Source of the DNA: Leucobacter chromiireducens subsp. solipictus
Lineage (GTDB): Bacteria > Actinomycetota > Actinomycetes > Actinomycetales > Microbacteriaceae
Reading direction: 5' to 3'
DNA: 64,000 nucleotides
Assembly: GCF_016758195.1 (NCBI RefSeq)
Contig: NZ_QYAC01000005.1
Location: forward strand, 186,001-250,000
Shown: in pieces, positions 62,059 through 64,000 of the stretch
How positions within the stretch are numbered: the first letter of the stretch is position 1
Layout: each line of letters starts with the position of its first letter
Notes under the pieces: generated by a model
Database searches by the model: none
The model's input: only the letters and a program-made list of their open reading frames with translations
Told to the model about the DNA's origin: nothing
Translations under genes and position numbers: made by a program

Positions 62059-64000
62059 ATGAAACTATCACGACCGCCGCTGGGAAGCGGCGTCACCCCG
62101 AGTCGGCGGCGGCGCCTCGCCGTTGCGACCGCGCTGGGCACGGCGTCAGCCCTGGTGTTCTCGGGCATGATCACGAGCCCGGCGCTCGCGGCACCTCACG
62201 GTGAGAGCACCGGCACCGGCACGGGCACGAACTCGACGGACTGGTCGCCCGCGCTCTCCGTGGCACCGGGCCTCGAACTCGACCCGGCGAGCCCCAACAC
62301 GCTCAGCCTGACGGGCACCGGCTACGCCACCTCGAACGCGTGGGGTGCGACCTTCGGCGGGGCCTACATCCTGTTCGGTGTGGTCAACCCGCAGACTGCC
62401 GAGGACTCGGGCAGCTGGGCCCCCTCGAAACGAGGGGTGAGCGGCAAGCACTACGATTACGCCGGCGGCGCCGGCACGAACCAGATCATGGTGAACTACC
62501 CCGGCAACGACACCGAACCCGGGTCGCCATACATGGACGAGCAGGGGAATTGGGCGGCGGAGTTCACGATTCCCGGCCCGCAGTTCACCTCGCAGGCGGG
62601 CAACGCGATCGACTGCTTTGTGCAGGAGTGCGGGATCATCACCATCGGTGCCCACGGCCAGGCACAGGCCGGCGTCGAGGTGTTCACCCCGGTCACCTTC
62701 GCGCAGGCCGCCACGATCGTGGCGCAGCCGGCGGATCAGACCGTCACCGCGGGGACCGACGCGGTGTTCACCGCCGAGGCATCCGGGGCTCCCGCCCCGA
62801 GTGTGCAGTGGCAGTCCCGGGCCTCGGAGTCCGAGGAGTTCACGAACGTCGAGGGCGCGACGGCACCGACGCTCACGCTGCCCGCGGTCGAGACCTCGGC
62901 GAGCGGCACCCAGGTTCGCCTGGTCGCGACGAACGACGCGGGGAGCGCGACGTCGAATCCCGCAACGCTCACGGTGAACGCACCCGCTACCGCGACCACC
63001 ACCACCGTCGCGCCGCAGGCCGTGGGAAGCTACCCCACCGACTTCGCCGGCAAGGACGTTGCCGTATCGGCGACCGTCGCGCCCGCGGAGGCGGCGGGTA
63101 CGGTGGAGTTCTTTGCGAACGGGGTGAGCCTCGGCAGCGCCGAGGTGGCCGCGGGTACCGCCACCCTGACCACGCAGGCACTCGTGGGCGGCGCGCAGCA
63201 GGTGACGGCCGTCTTCACCCCGGCTGACGCCACGGTGTTCGAGCTCTCCGAATCGGCAGAGCGCAGCTATCGGATCGTCGACCTGGCACCCGCTGTGCAG
63301 GCGATCTCGCAGGGCGCGACGACCCGGAGCATCGCGAACGCCCAGTTCCGGTGGTCGGTCGCCAACTGGATGAGCTTCGGCAGCGGCCCCGCCAAGCAGG
63401 TGCTCAGCGGGGACCAGGTCGCGCTGTCGCCGCTCCCCGAGGACGCCACCGCGACGGACCGCGCGAACCAGGAGTTCGTGTTCTCGGGCGGCACCGGAGC
63501 CGAGGATGCCGCGGGCAACCGCGTCGTGTCGTTTGACGGCACCGTGCGGCTGACCTCCGGCCTGATGCCGCGGTGGGACTTCAGCAACCCGCGTGTGCAC
63601 ACGAACGCCGCCGGCGACGGGTACATTACGGCGGAGGTTGGCGTCACCTACTTCGGCAGTGAGGTGGGCGGCGAGGACGAGACCTTCACTCCCGGCCGGA
63701 TCGTGGTGTCGACGTTCCGCGGGGGCACGACCACCGCTGACGGGGAGTCCACGCGGTTCGACGCGACGCCCCTCTTCGAGGGCCAGGTCGCCGCGGGCAC
63801 CTGGGCGGGCGAGTTCACCGGGGCGACGTTCACCAATGAGTTCCTGCAGTACGTCAATGGGGGAGTGCGCTCCTTCCTGCTCCAGACGGGAACCACCGGT
63901 TCGAACCTGACGAAGCCGGCCCTTCCGGTCAGCCTGACCTTCGCGTCCGCGGAGGTCGCGGCACCGGCACTGACGGTGTCCCCGGCCGGCGAGCTGCCGC
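62059..64000 (+). CDS. HtaA-domain heme-uptake surface protein (3' end cut by window edge)
   Basis: 647 codons are visible. Signal peptide (1-~45), a D-C-x4-C-G module (I-D-C-F-V-Q-E-C-G-I-I-T-I-G-A-H-G near residue 185), an immunoglobulin I-set-like domain (about 220-310), a Big_3-like domain (about 315-410), then an HtaA domain from about residue 420 (N-A-Q-F-R-W-S-V), continuing past the edge. AAAGGG precedes the ATG. The combination suggests a surface receptor that passes heme to HmuT. Whether a sortase signal follows is not visible. Confidence 0.88.
   Translation, partial: MKLSRPPLGSGVTPSRRRRLAVATALGTASALVFSGMITSPALAAPHGESTGTGTGTNSTDWSPALSVAPGLELDPASPNTLSLTGTGYATSNAWGATFGGAYILFGVVNPQTAEDSGSWAPSKRGVSGKHYDYAGGAGTNQIMVNYPGNDTEPGSPYMDEQGNWAAEFTIPGPQFTSQAGNAIDCFVQECGIITIGAHGQAQAGVEVFTPVTFAQAATIVAQPADQTVTAGTDAVFTAEASGAPAPSVQWQSRASESEEFTNVEGATAPTLTLPAVETSASGTQVRLVATNDAGSATSNPATLTVNAPATATTTTVAPQAVGSYPTDFAGKDVAVSATVAPAEAAGTVEFFANGVSLGSAEVAAGTATLTTQALVGGAQQVTAVFTPADATVFELSESAERSYRIVDLAPAVQAISQGATTRSIANAQFRWSVANWMSFGSGPAKQVLSGDQVALSPLPEDATATDRANQEFVFSGGTGAEDAAGNRVVSFDGTVRLTSGLMPRWDFSNPRVHTNAAGDGYITAEVGVTYFGSEVGGEDETFTPGRIVVSTFRGGTTTADGESTRFDATPLFEGQVAAGTWAGEFTGATFTNEFLQYVNGGVRSFLLQTGTTGSNLTKPALPVSLTFASAEVAAPALTVSPAGELP

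Overview
The window looks like a chromosomal segment of a high-GC Gram-positive actinobacterium, most likely a member of the Microbacteriaceae (a Leucobacter-like organism is my guess from gene content; this is inference). The evidence is the GC-rich third codon positions, many leaderless genes with a -10 box about 6 nt before the start codon, DtxR-type iron boxes, LPxTG-like sortase signals (LAETG, LAKTG), an actinobacterial LpdA/Rv3303c-type flavoprotein, and the order tRNA-Trp, secE, nusG, rplK, rplA.

Left third (1-29.4 kb): mostly metabolism and small transport/regulator cassettes. In order: a flavin amine oxidase cut by the window edge, a membrane protein, purine nucleoside phosphorylase, tryptophan 2,3-dioxygenase overlapping tail-to-tail with an amino-acid permease, and a 945-residue Orn/Lys/Arg decarboxylase. 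Then an iron-box-controlled SIP-like protein, LpdA, a Tat-exported cupredoxin lipoprotein, an RNA uracil methyltransferase, an ABC-2 exporter pair and Maf. A PucR regulator stands divergent from an mmsA-aminotransferase operon (beta-alanine/3-aminoisobutyrate type). A MarR-MFS pair is followed by a flavin cassette (LLM oxidoreductase, MarR, FMN reductase), an M20 amidohydrolase-MHS symporter operon with a divergent Lrp/AsnC regulator, and aspartate aminotransferase.

Middle (29.5-50.9 kb): a sortase-anchored metallophosphoesterase, then the tRNA-Trp/secE/nusG and rplK/rplA block. After it comes a tightly packed seven-gene cluster: Ser/Thr kinase, a 2076-residue surface protein with Ig-like and FN3-like repeats, MoxR ATPase, DUF58 protein, a TgpA-like transglutaminase lacking the catalytic cysteine, a small Pro-rich membrane protein, and a DUF5684-FHA protein. 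It reads as one phospho-signalling plus MoxR envelope system. An endonuclease/exonuclease/phosphatase-family gene follows.

Right part (51.7-64 kb): iron and heme acquisition. One strong DtxR box (55541-55559) sits between a surface subtilase and an hmuTUV operon that continues into three surface proteins of the HtaA type. The subtilase and the HtaA protein are both broken by a +1 frameshift in a 7-nt G/C run, which may be phase variation or base-calling error.

Two dispersed intergenic palindrome families stand out. Family A has ~66-nt elements with a TTTATCT...AGATAAA core, four copies. Family B is a GGAGAT...ATCTCC element with one single copy and a four-unit tandem array at 50.9-51.6 kb.
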